Part shown: positions 15,554 to 24,167 of the stretch, piece by piece
How positions within the stretch are numbered: the first letter of the stretch is position 1
Layout of the letters: every line of letters begins with the position of its first letter
NCBI RefSeq assembly: GCF_003966955.1
Contig: NZ_AP019367.1
Coordinates: forward strand, 1,302,001-1,366,000
Length of the DNA stretch: 64,000 nucleotides
Reading direction: 5' to 3'
From: Parolsenella catena
GTDB lineage: Bacteria; Actinomycetota; Coriobacteriia; Coriobacteriales; Atopobiaceae
Translations under genes and position numbers: made by a program
The notes under the pieces: model-generated
Told to the model about the DNA's origin: nothing
Database searches by the model: none
What the model saw: only the letters and a program-made list of their open reading frames with translations

Positions 15554-16462
15554 TTAGACGAGTTTGTCGTAGACCTCGGATTTTGGGATGCCAAACTGCT
15601 TGGCCAGGCGCTTTGCCAGAGCACTCTTGGGCTCTCCGGCATCAAGCCCCTCGGCGATGGCCTCCTCCAGAGTGGCAGGGCCAGAAGCGCAGGCTGCGCG
15701 CAGGCAAGAGAGCTCCTCCGCACTCGGGCCCTCCACGACGACGACGCATTCCCCTCGCACCTCGCCACGTTCACGAATGCGTCGCGCGAGCTCGCCAGAA
15801 AGGTCGCGCACGCATTCCTCATGAAGCTTCGTGAGCTCGCGCACGAGCGCCACGCGACGTGCTGGGAAAGCCTCGGCAATGGAATCGAGCGTCGCCACCA
15901 CACGATGGGGACTCTCGTAAAACACAAGCGCGCCAGGAATCGGAGCGAGCTCAGCCAGACGACGCGCGCGCTCCCCCGCCTTTCTCGGCAGGAATCCCTC
16001 GAAGAAGAAGTGGTCCATCGCAAGGCCGCTCGCCACGAGGGCGCACGTTACGGCACTGGGCCCGGGGATGACCTCGACGGGCAGTCCCTCGTCGATCGCC
16101 GCGTCCACGAGTCGCTGGCCGGGGTCAGAGACGCCCGGCATGCCCGCGTCGCTCACGAACGCCACGCGCGCGCCGCCCGCCACGCGGGCGAGCACGCCCT
16201 CGACGCGGCTCGCGATGACGTTCTCGTCGCAGCGCTCGAGCGCAACGCGAATCCCAAAGCGCGCGAGCAGCTTGCTCGTGACACGCGTGTCCTCGCACAG
16301 CAGGACGTCCGCACCCCGCAGCGTCTCGAGCACGCGCGGCGAGGCGTCGGAGAGGTTTCCGATGGGCGTGCCCACGAGCGACAGCATGCCGCCCTCGCCG
16401 CCGCGCGCGTCCTTCTCGGCCACGTCCGTAGCCTCGACGTTGTTCTTCACTCGCTCCCCCAT
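15554..16462 (-). CDS. rsmI: 16S rRNA (cytidine(1402)-2'-O)-methyltransferase
   Basis: Up to 302 aa from ATG at 16462, which abuts the upstream gene's stop. An ATG at 16387 with GAGGG in front gives a 277-aa protein whose first strand starts right before the conserved VGTPIGNLSD and may be the real start. SAM-dependent tetrapyrrole-methylase fold: GADVLLCEDTRVTSKLLARF, VAFVSDAGMPGVSDPG, VIPGPSAVTCALVASGL, FEGFLPRK, LVFYESPHRV and VRELTKLHEE. It 2'-O-methylates C1402 in the ribosomal P site together with RsmH. The C-terminal helical RsmI_HTH-like tail (KSALAKRLAKQFGIPKSEVY) is present. It is the last gene of a run headed by two glycosidase genes. Confidence 0.93.
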   Translation of the reverse strand: MGERVKNNVEATDVAEKDARGGEGGMLSLVGTPIGNLSDASPRVLETLRGADVLLCEDTRVTSKLLARFGIRVALERCDENVIASRVEGVLARVAGGARVAFVSDAGMPGVSDPGQRLVDAAIDEGLPVEVIPGPSAVTCALVASGLAMDHFFFEGFLPRKAGERARRLAELAPIPGALVFYESPHRVVATLDSIAEAFPARRVALVRELTKLHEECVRDLSGELARRIRERGEVRGECVVVVEGPSAEELSCLRAACASGPATLEEAIAEGLDAGEPKSALAKRLAKQFGIPKSEVYDKLV

Positions 16463-17545
16463 CTAGTCGAACATGCCCGTCTCGAAGCTCGAGAGCGCCA
16501 CGCGCGCGTCCCAGCTCGAGAGCCTGCCTTCCGTCTTCCAGGTCTGGAAGAACCAGCCCGCGCAGCCGCCGAACGCGCCCATCTGCCCCGCGGTGTAGAC
16601 GCGCTCAAGCGCGATGCGCCCCTCGGGCGTCATGCCGGCGTCCGCGAGCGGCAGCGCGCTCGACCACTCGCCCACCATGACGGGAAGCCCGCTCTTGCGG
16701 GCGCGCGCCACGTAGGCCGCCGAGGCGTCGGCGAGCTTGCGCACCCCGGCGGGGCCGGCCGCGTTCATCGACTCGGCATAGTGGTAGATGTGGCTGTCGA
16801 GCCAGACGTTGACGTAGCGTGCCGGCGACATGAACGCGCGCCAGGCGTCCGGCAGGCACGCGTCGTGCAGCACGAGCACGGGACGGGTGCCGGCGGCGTC
16901 TCGCAGCGCCTCGTAGGCGTCGCGGTAGAAGTTGCGCAGCAGGTGCGGCGGCACGCCCTCCACGAGCGAGAGGCCCCGGCGCGAGCGGCCCTGGACCTCG
17001 TCGATGGGCTCGATGCCCAGGAAGTTCTCGCGCGCGGCATAGCGCGAGGCAAGCTCGGCCACCACGTCGAGCATGCACTGGCGAAACGCGCCGATGTCCC
17101 CAAAGAAGCTCGCCGGAGAGGCCGCGTCCGCGCCCGGCGCCACGGCGACGTCGAGCAGCACCGAGACGCCCGCGGCCTCGGCCCAGTCAAAGGCGGCATC
17201 AACGTAGCCGATGCAGCCGGCCGAGGGGCCGGGCATGGGGCCATCCTCGCCAAAGACGAACCACGGGACCTGCAGACGCACGGCGTCGAAGCCGCGGGCC
17301 GCGATGCGGGCAAAGTCTCGCTCGTCCACGAACGTCTCTCGATGGCGCTCGATCATGTCCCGATAGCGGCCGGGCTCGATGCTGCCGGCAAGCTCGAGCT
17401 CGGTGAACGCGCCTGTGCCCGCGAACAGCGAGGGCGTCACCCACGGCTCGAGCACGAGCCAGCCGGAGAGGTTGACGCCATGCAACGGCCGGGCGGGCGC
17501 CTCCTGCGCGGCCGCCTCGCTCCTCTTGTTCCTGTGCCTCAGCAT
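16463..17545 (-). CDS. Cytoplasmic glycoside hydrolase family 5 protein (exo-beta-glucanase-like)
   Basis: 360 aa from ATG at 17545 behind GAGGAA; a GTG at 17605 directly after the upstream stop lacks a site. The start HGVNLSGWLVLEPWVTPSLF is the hallmark of GH5 exo-1,3-beta-glucanase-like enzymes. Other blocks: FDAVRLQVPWFVFG, FLGIEPIDEVQG (acid/base Glu; the usual Asn before it is Asp), VWLDSHIYHYAES and the nucleophile region VMVGEWSSALPLA, then GWFFQTWKTE. There is no signal peptide, so it should cleave an imported oligosaccharide or glycoside. The alpha-fucosidase gene lies 60 bases upstream on the same strand, suggesting joint breakdown of a fucosylated glycan. Substrate not known. Confidence 0.82.
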   Translation of the reverse strand: MLRHRNKRSEAAAQEAPARPLHGVNLSGWLVLEPWVTPSLFAGTGAFTELELAGSIEPGRYRDMIERHRETFVDERDFARIAARGFDAVRLQVPWFVFGEDGPMPGPSAGCIGYVDAAFDWAEAAGVSVLLDVAVAPGADAASPASFFGDIGAFRQCMLDVVAELASRYAARENFLGIEPIDEVQGRSRRGLSLVEGVPPHLLRNFYRDAYEALRDAAGTRPVLVLHDACLPDAWRAFMSPARYVNVWLDSHIYHYAESMNAAGPAGVRKLADASAAYVARARKSGLPVMVGEWSSALPLADAGMTPEGRIALERVYTAGQMGAFGGCAGWFFQTWKTEGRLSSWDARVALSSFETGMFD

Positions 17546-17605
17546 CTCAATTCCTCGTCTTCCCTGGTTTCGGCAGTGACAGTTGACCCCGTCCCCAAGC
17601 GTCAC

Positions 17606-18859
17606 CTAGCGATACTCGATGCGCGCGATGCGAACGACCCAGTCGCAGCCGTACGTGAAGCCGTTGGCGTCGATCGTGAGCGTACCGCGGTCGCAGTCCT
17701 GCATGAACGGCACCTCGGCGCCGTCGTCGAGCCACGAGATGCGCGAGACCGGCCTCACGGCTCCCGTGAACGAGCGCAGGTTGGAACCCTCGCCGCCCAG
17801 CGTCACGTTCTCGTTGCCCACGATGGCGAGGTCATGCACGAACACGTAGCTCACGCCCGCCTCGGCGTCATCGAGCACGAAGTCGCGGATGCCGCCGTTT
17901 GCCACGAGCGCGCGGCTCGGGCGCGCCGTGTGGACGGAAGCGCCGGCCATGGCCATCCAGCGGCCAATGAGGCGCAGGTACTCGCGCTGCAGCGCCGAGA
18001 TGGCGCCCGTGCCCGTGGGGCCGATGTTCACCAGCGCGTTCGCGCCGGCACGACGGGCGTTGGCGATGGTCTCGATGAGCTCGCGCGGGCTCTTGTAGTC
18101 GAGGTCGTTGGCGGCGCGTCCCCAGTGCTTGTTCGTGGTGACGGAGACCTCGCCGGCGACGTACTTTCCGTCCTCGGGCCCGTGGTTGACCTCGCCGGAG
18201 ATGCGGCGCTCGTAGGTGGTGACGTCAATCTCGGGGTCGATGATCTTGCCGCGGTTCTTGAGGCCCGTGTTGTTGATGATGATGGCGTTGGGCTGGTACT
18301 TGCGGATGGTGCCGTACAGCTCGGGGAGCTTCCAGTCTGCGTCCTTCTTGTTCCAGTTGCCGTCGAACCAAAAGCCGCCGACCTCGCCGTAGTTCTTGCA
18401 CAGGATCTCTACCGAGGCGCGCAGGTACTCGAGGTAGGCGTCGAAGTCCGTCTCGTAGAGCGGGCTGTGCCAGTCGTAGGTGGCCATGTAGAAGAACGGC
18501 TTGATGCCGCCGGCGTGGCACGCGTCCACGAACTCGCGGACGAGGTCGCGCCCGGCGGCGCTGTGCGGCGCGTCGAACGTGGACAGGCCGCACGTGTCGT
18601 AGAGGAAGAAGCCCTCGTGGTGCTTCGTCGTGAGCGTGATGTAGCCCGCGCCCATCTCCTTGGCGGCGGCCACGAGGTCGGCCGCGTCAAAGTCCTCGGC
18701 CGTGAACGTCTCGGCGAGGCGCTCGTACTCCTCGCGGGGACGCTCGTGAATGAACTCGGTCCACTCGCCGCACGAGAGCTGCGAGTACAGTCCCCAGTGC
18801 ACGAACAGGCCCAGGCCCATGTCCTCATAGTCCTTGATGCGCGGCAGCGGCTCGCTCAT
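17606..18859 (-). CDS. Alpha-L-fucosidase (glycoside hydrolase family 29)
   Basis: 417 aa from ATG at 18859 with AAGGAGACGCC. GH29 blocks: DMGLGLFVHWGLYSQLSCGE, AGYITLTTKHHEGFFLYDT, IKPFFYMATYDWHSP, the nucleophile Asp in GEVGGFWFDGNW, YERRISGEVNHG, VTTNKHWGRA and ANALVNIGPTGTGAI, then a C-terminal beta domain. It removes terminal alpha-fucose from mucin-type or milk glycans. No signal peptide, so it acts in the cytoplasm on transported oligosaccharide. It is the first gene of a minus-strand run with the GH5 gene and rsmI; its promoter must lie in the repeat-laden gap 18860-19006. Confidence 0.9.
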   Translation of the reverse strand: MSEPLPRIKDYEDMGLGLFVHWGLYSQLSCGEWTEFIHERPREEYERLAETFTAEDFDAADLVAAAKEMGAGYITLTTKHHEGFFLYDTCGLSTFDAPHSAAGRDLVREFVDACHAGGIKPFFYMATYDWHSPLYETDFDAYLEYLRASVEILCKNYGEVGGFWFDGNWNKKDADWKLPELYGTIRKYQPNAIIINNTGLKNRGKIIDPEIDVTTYERRISGEVNHGPEDGKYVAGEVSVTTNKHWGRAANDLDYKSPRELIETIANARRAGANALVNIGPTGTGAISALQREYLRLIGRWMAMAGASVHTARPSRALVANGGIRDFVLDDAEAGVSYVFVHDLAIVGNENVTLGGEGSNLRSFTGAVRPVSRISWLDDGAEVPFMQDCDRGTLTIDANGFTYGCDWVVRIARIEYR

Positions 18860-18877
18860 GGCGTCTCCTTATCGTGC

Positions 18878-18997
18878 GGACCAAAGGGGACGGGTTCGTT
18901 TGGTCCGCCCCATCTGTCTGGGACCAAAGGGGACGGGTCCGTTTGGTCCGCCCCGTCTGTCGAGCCGGGACCAAGTGAACCCGTCCCCTTTGGTCCC
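18878..18997. repeat. Cluster of three palindromic GGACCAAAGGGGACGGG repeats
   Basis: Two direct copies of a roughly 43-base unit begin at 18878 and 18921 (GGACCAAAGGGGACGGG, T/C, TCC/TTC, then GTTTGGTCC and a CCGCCCC spacer ending in TCTGTC). A third, inverted copy occupies 18968-18997 (GGACCAAGTGAACCCGTCCC then CTTTGGTCC). Each unit is an imperfect palindrome. Together they lie between the fucosidase start and the end of an ABC exporter gene. The arrangement of clustered, alternately oriented palindromes is that of REP/BIME-like elements. Confidence 0.85.
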
Positions 18998-19006
18998 TTT
19001 GGCTCC

Positions 19007-20857
19007 TTAGCTCAGCTCTCTCATGCCATGGTACAGCTGCCAGTACTCCCCGTGCTGCGCGAGAAGCTCCTCGTGCGTGCCGCGCTCGATGATTCTGCCG
19101 TGCTCGAGCACCATGATGGCGTTGGCGTTCCTCACGGTCGAGAGCCTGTGGGCGATGACGAACACGGTGCGGCCGGCCATGAGCGCGTCCATGCCACGCT
19201 CGATGAGCGCCTCGGTGCGCGTGTCCACCGAACTCGTGGCCTCATCGAGGATGAGCACGGGCGGGTTGGCCACGGCGGCTCGCGCGATGGCGAGCAGCTG
19301 CCGCTGGCCGGCCGAGAGGTTGGCGCCGTCGGCCGTCACGGGTGTGTCGTAGCCCTTGGGCAGACGTCGGATGAAGCCGTCGGCGTTGGCCGTGACGGCG
19401 GCGGCGCGCACCTCCTCGTCGGTGGCGTCGAGCTTGCCAAAGCGGATGTTGTCGGCCACGGTGCCGCGGAACAGGTGCGTGTCCTGGAGCACGATGCCCA
19501 GGCTTGCGCGCAGGCTCGCCTTGTCGATGTCTCGCACGTCGATGCCGTCGTAGGTGATCTGGCCGGCGCGCACGTCGTAGAAGCGGTTGATGAGATTCGT
19601 GATCGTGGTCTTGCCCGCGCCCGTCGAACCCACGAAGGCAATCTTCTGCCCGGGCTTGGCAAACAGCGACAGGTTCTCGAGCACGGTCTGGCCTGGCTCG
19701 TAGCCAAACGTGACGTCATGGAAGCGCACGTCTCCGGCAAGCGGCACCGCCGTACCGTCCGAGCGGCGCCACGCCCAGCCGCTGGCACCCGCCGCCGCGC
19801 GCGCGGGGCCGTCTGCCTCGGCTCCCAGGCGCTCGAGCGCAACCGTGCCCTCGTCCGCCTCGGGCGCAACGTCCATGACCGAGAAGAGGCGCTCGGCTCC
19901 GGCAAGGGCGTTCAGCAGGAAGTTGCCCAGCTGCGTCACCTGGTTGAACGGCATGGCCGCCTGGCGAACGAACACGAGGTAGCTCGCGAGGCTGCCCATG
20001 TCCGTGAGGCCGCGCGCCGCCAGAAGCGAGCCCATGACGGCCACGATGGCGTAGTTGGTGTAGGTCATGGCCACGGTGATGGGCACCATGGTGGCCGCGT
20101 AGGTCTGGGCCGCCGTGCCCTGCTCGCGCAGACGCTCGTTGCGCGCGCGGAAGCCCGCAAGGCTCTCGCGCTCGTACGTGTAGGCCTGCACGACCTTCTG
20201 GCCGGCACACATCTCCTGGACGTAGCCGTCGAGCGCGCCCAACGTGGACTGCATGGCCGAGAAGTGACGGGAGCTCCTCTTGCCCGCCACGCGCACGTAG
20301 GCGATGAGCGCCACGTCGCAGGCCACCGTCACAAGCGTGAGGCGCCAGTCGAGCACGAACAGCAAGATGATGGTGCCCACGGCCTGGATGGCCGCCTGGA
20401 TGACGTTGGCGAAGCTGTTGTTGAGGGCCTCGGACACCGTGTCGACATCGTTGGTGAAGTAGCTCATGACGTCGCCGGTGCGCGTGCGGTCAAAGAAGGA
20501 CAGCGGCAGCGTCTGCAGGTGTGCGAACAGGTCGCGGCGGATGTCGAACACGACGCGCTGCGCCGCGCGCACCATCGTCTGCGTGTAGCCGAGCGCGCAC
20601 AGCGCCCCCACGGCGTAGATGGACGCCGTGAGCACGATGCCCGCCCGGAATCCGCCCACGTCCGCCGTCGTGAGGCAGTTGACGACCGGCTTGATCATGT
20701 AGGTTCCCGCAAGCTGGCACAGCGCGCACACGCTCGCGAGCACGCCCACGGCCAGCAGCATGAGGCGGGCGCCGCCCATGTAGTCGAGCAGCCGGCGCAT
20801 CGTGCGGCCAAGGTTCGCCGGCTTGCCCGAGCCGCCCTTCGTGGTGAACACCGCCAT
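19007..20857 (-). CDS. ABC transporter half-exporter (permease-ATPase fusion), subunit B
   Basis: 616 aa from ATG at 20857, which overlaps the upstream gene's TGA by one base (TGATG); a GTG one codon earlier is also possible. Type IV exporter: six membrane helices (residues about 30-330, for example LMLLAVGVLASVCALCQLAG, IQAVGTIILLFVLDWRLTLV) with the FDRTRTGDVMSYFTNDVDTV coupling region, then the nucleotide-binding domain with Walker A GSTGAGKTT, Q-loop LQDTHLFRGTV, signature LSAGQRQ, Walker B VLILDEATSSVD and H-loop IAHRLSTV. A 60-residue Ala/Gly-rich insert separates the domains. Its partner is the next gene; together with a MarR regulator they form a probable drug or peptide exporter. Confidence 0.9.
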   Translation of the reverse strand: MAVFTTKGGSGKPANLGRTMRRLLDYMGGARLMLLAVGVLASVCALCQLAGTYMIKPVVNCLTTADVGGFRAGIVLTASIYAVGALCALGYTQTMVRAAQRVVFDIRRDLFAHLQTLPLSFFDRTRTGDVMSYFTNDVDTVSEALNNSFANVIQAAIQAVGTIILLFVLDWRLTLVTVACDVALIAYVRVAGKRSSRHFSAMQSTLGALDGYVQEMCAGQKVVQAYTYERESLAGFRARNERLREQGTAAQTYAATMVPITVAMTYTNYAIVAVMGSLLAARGLTDMGSLASYLVFVRQAAMPFNQVTQLGNFLLNALAGAERLFSVMDVAPEADEGTVALERLGAEADGPARAAAGASGWAWRRSDGTAVPLAGDVRFHDVTFGYEPGQTVLENLSLFAKPGQKIAFVGSTGAGKTTITNLINRFYDVRAGQITYDGIDVRDIDKASLRASLGIVLQDTHLFRGTVADNIRFGKLDATDEEVRAAAVTANADGFIRRLPKGYDTPVTADGANLSAGQRQLLAIARAAVANPPVLILDEATSSVDTRTEALIERGMDALMAGRTVFVIAHRLSTVRNANAIMVLEHGRIIERGTHEELLAQHGEYWQLYHGMRELS

Positions 20858-22587
20858 CACTGCTCATCCCCTTCCGAGACCTGCGTGCGATAGAGCTCCT
20901 GGTAGATGGGGTCGGTCGCGAGAAGCTCGGCCGGCGTGCCCACCGCGTGCACGCGTCCCTCGTCCAAGATCACGATCTTGTCCGCGTCTGCCACCGAGGC
21001 CACGCGCTGCGCCACGATGACCTTCGTGACATCCGTGAGCGAGCGCAGCCCCTCGCGGATGCGGGCGTCCGTGGCCATGTCCACGGCGCTCGTGGAGTCG
21101 TCGAGCACGAGCACGCGCGGACGGCGCACGAGCGCGCGGGCGATGCACAGGCGCTGGCGCTGGCCGCCCGAGACGTTGTCGCCCCCCTGGCCAAGGTCGC
21201 CGTCGAGGCCGCCGATGCGGTCGAGGAACTCGTCGACGGCCGCCACGCGGCAGGCCTCGAGCAGCTCCTCGTCCGTGGCGTCGGGCCTGCCCCACAGGAG
21301 GTTCTCGCGCACCGTGCCGCTGAACAGCACGGGGCGCTGCAGCGCTATGCCCACCGCACGGCGCAGCGACGCGAGGTCATAGCTGCGCACGTCGTGGCCG
21401 CCCACGAGCACGGCGCCCTCCGTGACGTCGTAGAGCCTGCCCAGCAGTTGCACGAGCGAGCTCTTGCCCGAGCCCGTGCCGCCGAGGACGCCGATCGTGG
21501 AGCCCGCCGAAAACGATAGCGTGATGTCATGCAGGACGTCCGTCTCGGCATCGGCGTGGTACCTGAAGCTCGCATGGTCGAAGGCGATCGAGCCGTCCGG
21601 AACCTCGGCGATTGCCTGCGCGGGGCTCGCGATGGTAGGCCGCTCGGCCAGGACCTCGCCCACGCGCTGCACGCTCGTGAGCGCGCGCGTCATGAGCAGA
21701 AACACGTTGGAGATCATCATGAGCGAGTTCGTGATCTGCAGGACGTAGCTCATGAAACCCGTGAGCTCGCCCACCTTGAGCTGTCCCGCCATGATCACGG
21801 AGCCGCCGAGGGCGAGGATGAGCACGTCGGAGGCGTACATGACGGTCTGGAACAGCGGCAGGTTGAGGACCGCGCCGCCGAACGTGCGCGTCGAGGTGTC
21901 GGCGAGCCGCCCGTTCACCGCACCGAAGCGCTGCTCGACCCACTCGCCGCGCACGAACGCCTTCACGGCGCGGATGGCCGTGACGCTCTCCTGGACCACG
22001 TCGTTGAGCTCGTCCATGACGCCCTGCAAGACACGGTACAGCGGCGCCACGCGGCGCACGATGAGCGCGAGCGCCACGGCAAGCAGTGGCAGCATCACGA
22101 AGAACACGCAGGCCAGGCGCACGGAGAGCAGGCTTGCCAGGATAAGGCCGGCCGTGAACATGACCGGGCCTCGCATCATGGGCCTGAACCCGTTCATGAG
22201 GGCGTTCTGGATCACGGTGACGTCGGTGGTCATGCGCGTCACGAGCGACGACGTGTCAAAGTGGTCGAGGTTCTCGTAGGAGTAGCGCTGGATGGCCTCG
22301 AACTCCGCGTCGCGCAGGTTGGCGCCCAGGCCCATGGCGGCGCGGGCGCTGCAGCGCGAGAAGGCCATGCCAAAGCCCATGGCGACGATGCCGCACGCGA
22401 GCATCTCGGCTCCCGTGGCCCACACGTGGCTCAGGTCGCCGGCGACGATGCCCTCGTCGATGAGCCCGGCCGTGAGGTATGGGATGAGCAGCTCGAGCGT
22501 GCCCTCGAACAGCATGCAGACGGCCGCAAGGATGAAGTCTCGCTTGTAGGGACCCAGGTAGCGGGCGATGATCTTGAGGTCACGCAC
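20857..22587 (-). CDS. ABC transporter half-exporter (permease-ATPase fusion), subunit A
   Basis: 576 aa from a GTG at 22587 (GAGGCGAG upstream, overlapping the marR stop by eight bases); an earlier in-frame GTG at 22608 has no site. Six membrane helices (FILAAVCMLFEGTLELLIPY through VRLACVFFVMLPLLAVALA) followed by an ATPase: Walker A GGTGSGKSS, Q-loop LQRPVLFSGTV, signature VSGGQRQR, Walker B VLVLDDSTSAVD, where the catalytic Glu is replaced by Asp. A non-canonical site in one half and DEATS in the other is the usual asymmetry of heterodimeric exporters such as LmrCD or BmrCD. Cotranscribed with the MarR-type gene upstream. Confidence 0.9.
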   Translation of the reverse strand: MRDLKIIARYLGPYKRDFILAAVCMLFEGTLELLIPYLTAGLIDEGIVAGDLSHVWATGAEMLACGIVAMGFGMAFSRCSARAAMGLGANLRDAEFEAIQRYSYENLDHFDTSSLVTRMTTDVTVIQNALMNGFRPMMRGPVMFTAGLILASLLSVRLACVFFVMLPLLAVALALIVRRVAPLYRVLQGVMDELNDVVQESVTAIRAVKAFVRGEWVEQRFGAVNGRLADTSTRTFGGAVLNLPLFQTVMYASDVLILALGGSVIMAGQLKVGELTGFMSYVLQITNSLMMISNVFLLMTRALTSVQRVGEVLAERPTIASPAQAIAEVPDGSIAFDHASFRYHADAETDVLHDITLSFSAGSTIGVLGGTGSGKSSLVQLLGRLYDVTEGAVLVGGHDVRSYDLASLRRAVGIALQRPVLFSGTVRENLLWGRPDATDEELLEACRVAAVDEFLDRIGGLDGDLGQGGDNVSGGQRQRLCIARALVRRPRVLVLDDSTSAVDMATDARIREGLRSLTDVTKVIVAQRVASVADADKIVILDEGRVHAVGTPAELLATDPIYQELYRTQVSEGDEQ

Positions 22588-23062
22588 GGTCGCTCGCCTC
22601 GCTTCCACGAAAGACCGCGAGGTTGTGGCGGGCGCGCTCGAGGTAGTCCATGAACCGTGCGCGCTCCTCGGCCGTGAAGCCTACGAGCATGGCCTCGTCC
22701 ACCTCCGCGCAGCGCGCGTCCCACGGGGCAACGACGGCGCGGCCGGCCTCGGTGAGCGCCATGCGCTTCGTGCGACGGTCCGCCGGGTTCTCCTCGACCG
22801 TCACGAGGCCGGCCCTCACCAGGGCGTCGACCATGCGCGAGACCGATGCCGGGTCCATCCCGAAGAACTCGGCCATCTCGCGCTGCGTGGCATGCTCGTG
22901 CGCGACCAGGTAGGAGACAATCCTGGGCTGGCCCTTCGCAAGCCCGAGCTTTGCCCCGTAGGGCCTGAGCAGCGCCTTCTGCGCCTGTAACGCGCGCAGA
23001 AGCGCCATGTGCATGTCGACGAGGGAGTACCCCTCGCCCACCGCGAGCTTCTTCTCTTCCAT
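22580..23062 (-). CDS. MarR family transcriptional regulator
   Basis: 160 aa from ATG at 23062; a TTG at 23092 is possible. Winged-helix body: LGLAKGQPRIVSYLVAHEHA, TQREMAEFFGMDPASVSRMV (recognition helix), DALVRAGLVTVEENPADRRT (wing with the DxRxxR signature), KRMALTEAGRAVV, then dimerisation helices. It should repress its own operon, which carries the two exporter subunits immediately downstream with overlapping genes, and be released by a toxic ligand. A perfect operator-like dyad overlaps its promoter (23093-23110). Ligand unknown. Confidence 0.9.
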   Translation of the reverse strand: MEEKKLAVGEGYSLVDMHMALLRALQAQKALLRPYGAKLGLAKGQPRIVSYLVAHEHATQREMAEFFGMDPASVSRMVDALVRAGLVTVEENPADRRTKRMALTEAGRAVVAPWDARCAEVDEAMLVGFTAEERARFMDYLERARHNLAVFRGSEASDRA

Positions 23063-23092
23063 TCGAACGAGCCGCTTTCCTTGACTTCTCAA

Positions 23093-23136
23093 CTATTGAC
23101 AAGTCAATAGAATAGCGCCGATGCTTGCGATGTCAA
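23093..23136 (-). promoter_or_regulatory. Promoter and MarR operator of the exporter operon
   Basis: Reading right to left: -35 TTGACA (23131-23136), a 16-base spacer, -10 TATTCT (23109-23114). The perfect inverted repeat CTATTGAC-TT-GTCAATAG (23093-23110) overlaps the end of the -10 and the start site. This is the classical placement for MarR autorepression. Confidence 0.75.
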
Positions 23137-23194
23137 CGTTTTTTGAACGAGAGAGGGGCCGATGGCCACGAGCGCTTGAGTGCCTGGCGTCCCG

Positions 23195-24031
23195 CTAGGC
23201 CGTCACGTAGGTCCAGGGGTCGCCGGAGGCCACGAAGGAGGCCGGCACGTCCGCGCCGATAGCCCGGGGAAGCCAGCGCAGCATGTACTCCATGCCCGGC
23301 TCCTCCACGTTGAAGTGGCCGATGCAGATCATGGCCTTGCCTAGGCCGAGCTGCGCGGAGTCGCGCACGTACTCGGAGGTCGTGAAGTCGGTGGCCTCCA
23401 TGGTCACGAGGCAGTCGAACCCCGAGTCCATGCGCGCCGTCGTGGCGTTGTCGAACTGGCCGATGAGGTGCATGGGCACGAGCACCGTGCGCACGCGCGC
23501 GTCCGCGTCTCCCACAATGCGCGTGCCCGCAAGCCCCAGGCGCCCCACGAGGAAGCGCGCGAGCTCGCCGGCGCTCGTCTCGGGAATCTCGAACTCCATG
23601 GGACGCGCCGTGTCGCCGCGCACGTAGTCACGCCAGCCGAGCTTGTCGGCAAGCCCCATGAAGATGCCGTCCACGAGCCGGCCGTCCTCGGGGATGCCGG
23701 AGTGGATGTGGTCGTGCAGGCGCCACACCGTGATGCCGCACTCCTCGAGAAGCGCGCGCTTGGCCGCAAACGTCTTGTTGCCCGCGAGCCAGCACGTGTG
23801 GTCGCCGTGGTTCCAGAAGAGCGCCTCGTGGCAGATGATGAGGTTCGCGCCGCGCGCATGTGCCTGGCGGATGACGTCAGCCGAGGCAAAGCACGTGGTC
23901 ACGATGCCCGTGCACTCAACGTCGACCGGACCCCAGAGCACCTGGTCGCGCGTGGTGTCGTCCATGATGGGGCCGCCCCAGTCATGTCCGCAGTACGCCT
24001 TGACGCCGTCAATGACCTCGCTGATGAGCAT
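23195..24031 (-). CDS. Nif3-like dinuclear metal centre protein (NIF3/YbgI family)
   Basis: 278 aa from ATG at 24031 with GGGAGGCTCCC. The family folds into a toroidal hexamer with a two-metal site. Visible features are CTGIVTTCFASADVIRQA, ANLIICHEALFWNHGD (metal His/Glu), WRLHDHIHS, VRTVLVPMHLIGQF and the C-terminal MICIGHFNVEEPGMEYM (metal His and Glu). The biochemical role of the family is unsettled (GTP cyclohydrolase-like or metal chaperone). It stands alone, divergent from murQ. Assignment by motifs only. Confidence 0.75.
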   Translation of the reverse strand: MLISEVIDGVKAYCGHDWGGPIMDDTTRDQVLWGPVDVECTGIVTTCFASADVIRQAHARGANLIICHEALFWNHGDHTCWLAGNKTFAAKRALLEECGITVWRLHDHIHSGIPEDGRLVDGIFMGLADKLGWRDYVRGDTARPMEFEIPETSAGELARFLVGRLGLAGTRIVGDADARVRTVLVPMHLIGQFDNATTARMDSGFDCLVTMEATDFTTSEYVRDSAQLGLGKAMICIGHFNVEEPGMEYMLRWLPRAIGADVPASFVASGDPWTYVTA

Positions 24032-24167
24032 GGGAGCCTCCCTGGCCGCCTACCTTGGGCCGCGCACGCTCGCAGAAAAGCGCCGGGCCGTCCTCGCAAC
24101 TCAATATAGTATGTGCGTGACTCACACATCAGATGCCGTGCGAGAATCGCCGGCGAACGGAGGCACC

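Noticed and set aside
15524-20893. A plus-strand open frame of almost 1,800 codons
   Set aside because: It lies opposite rsmI, GH5, GH29 and an ABC exporter gene, all with clear family motifs. It is a codon-bias shadow in high-GC DNA, with His/Arg/Ala-rich, non-protein-like sequence.
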